Below are positions 63,322-64,000 of a stretch of DNA of 64,000 nt, one piece after another. The stretch covers positions 2,418,001 through 2,482,000 of the forward strand of contig NZ_JADPMR010000001.1 in the NCBI RefSeq assembly GCF_015686695.1, in the 5' to 3' direction. The notes under the pieces were generated by a model, which was not told the origin of the DNA, did not search any database, and was given only the letters and a program-made list of their open reading frames with translations. Origin of the DNA: Vibrio nitrifigilis. GTDB taxonomy: Bacteria; Pseudomonadota; Gammaproteobacteria; Enterobacterales; Vibrionaceae. Each line of letters starts with the position of its first letter. Position 1 is the first letter of the stretch. The translations under genes and the position numbers were made by a program.

Positions 63322-64000
63322 GTGTTAAATGATAATGCGTTATCGGCTTGGTTAATGCTGAGTTTTACTCCTCGTATTGGTGCAAAATCGTTAGCAAAAT
63401 TTTTAAGTAAGGATGCACCAGAAAAGTTAGTGAACTACTCTGCCCCGCAATGGCAAGCGTTGGGGTTAAAACCCGATCAAATAAACTATCTTAATTCCGC
63501 AGCAAAAAAAGAGGTCGATGCGTGTTTTGTCTGGATGAACCAAAAAGATAACCGTTCGATTATTACATCACTTGATGAACATTACCCTGCCTTATTACGA
63601 CAAATTTCTTCAGCGCCTCCCGTACTTTTTGTAGAGGGAGACAGTTCTTGTTTAGACAAGCCCCAGGTTGCGATTGTTGGCAGTCGTGGTGCAACAGTAG
63701 AAGGTCAACGAGCCGCTCATCAATTTGGACGAGAGTTGGCTGAGCAAGGGATAGTCGTAACCAGTGGTCTTGCTTTAGGTATTGATGGTTATGCCCATGA
63801 TGGAGCATTAAGTGGACAAGGTGAAACCATTGCTGTTTTGGGCTCAGGTTTGAATCAAATTTATCCAGCCCGCCATCGTCAACTAGCCGCAAGAATTGTT
63901 GAATCAGGGGCGTTGGTTTCCGAGTTTCGACCAGACATGAAACCTAGGGCAGAGCACTTTCCTCGCCGTAATCGAATTGTTAGTGGTTTATCTTTAGGTG
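63322..64000 (+). CDS. dprA: DNA processing protein DprA (partial, runs off window)
   Basis: 226 codons are visible with no stop before the window end. The RecA-loading protein of natural transformation binds incoming ssDNA. An N-terminal SAM-like part (about 1-100) is followed by the Rossmann DprA/Smf core VAIVGSRGATVEGQRAAHQF, SGLALGIDGYAHDGAL and VLGSGLNQIYPARHRQL, then FPRRNRIVSGLSLG. The start is GTG at 63322 with GGGAGAG upstream. It is divergent from def; the 263-base gap holds no other gene. Confidence 0.93.
   Translation, partial: MLNDNALSAWLMLSFTPRIGAKSLAKFLSKDAPEKLVNYSAPQWQALGLKPDQINYLNSAAKKEVDACFVWMNQKDNRSIITSLDEHYPALLRQISSAPPVLFVEGDSSCLDKPQVAIVGSRGATVEGQRAAHQFGRELAEQGIVVTSGLALGIDGYAHDGALSGQGETIAVLGSGLNQIYPARHRQLAARIVESGALVSEFRPDMKPRAEHFPRRNRIVSGLSLG

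Overview
The window is chromosomal DNA from a member of the Vibrionaceae, most likely a Vibrio. It spans the chromosome-1 replication origin. The evidence is the gene order (hemG-trkH-yigZ, fadBA, glmU, atp operon, parBA-rsmG-mnmG, oriC, mioC-mnmE-yidC-yidD-rnpA-rpmH, dnaA-dnaN-recF-gyrB), close similarity of many proteins to gammaproteobacterial orthologues, and a 16S-23S spacer with tRNA-Glu, -Lys, -Val and -Ala. Species cannot be fixed by eye. I saw no insertion sequence, prophage, CRISPR array or obvious island.

Layout. Positions 1-2300 hold the 5' end of an rRNA operon on the minus strand (16S plus spacer tRNAs) with two strong promoters. Positions 2351-8559 hold hemG, trkH and yigZ, then the divergent fadBA operon behind a FadR-type operator. 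Positions 8619-17133 hold glmU and the complete atpIBEFHAGDC operon. Positions 17322-21548 hold parB, parA, rsmG and mnmG. oriC lies at 21640-21935 between mnmG and mioC, with DnaA boxes, tandem GATC 13-mers and 16 GATC sites. Positions 22035-26489 hold mioC, mnmE, yidC, yidD, rnpA and rpmH (44 aa). The dnaA promoter region precedes dnaA-dnaN-recF-gyrB (27255-33349).

The second half is more mixed. It has an orphan amino-acid-binding protein, a zinc deacylase-like protein, an XRE regulator, ibpA behind a ROSE-type RNA thermometer, avtA, glyQS, a manganese exporter behind a yybP-ykoY riboswitch, a small membrane protein and tusA. The ilvL-ilvG-ilvM-ilvD-ilvA operon follows, with an attenuator but no ilvE. 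Then come comM, yihG, dsbA, srkA, yihD, an unrecognised 55-aa ORF behind a structured leader, a Spo0M-like protein, a hemolysin III family protein, a DUF3157-like protein, trkH-trkA, rsmB-fmt-def and the start of dprA.

How the genes connect: replication initiation (oriC, dnaA, dnaN, gyrB), segregation (parAB), ribosome and tRNA production (rrn, rpmH, rnpA, mnmEG, rsmG, rsmB, fmt, def, glyQS), ATP synthesis and K+ uptake cluster around the origin, where gene dosage is highest in fast growth. Most regulatory content lies in intergenic RNA: an attenuator, a thermometer, a riboswitch, a candidate sRNA or orphan leader near 43.7 kb, and an unexplained structured leader near 54.85 kb. The last two are the best candidates for undescribed biology.
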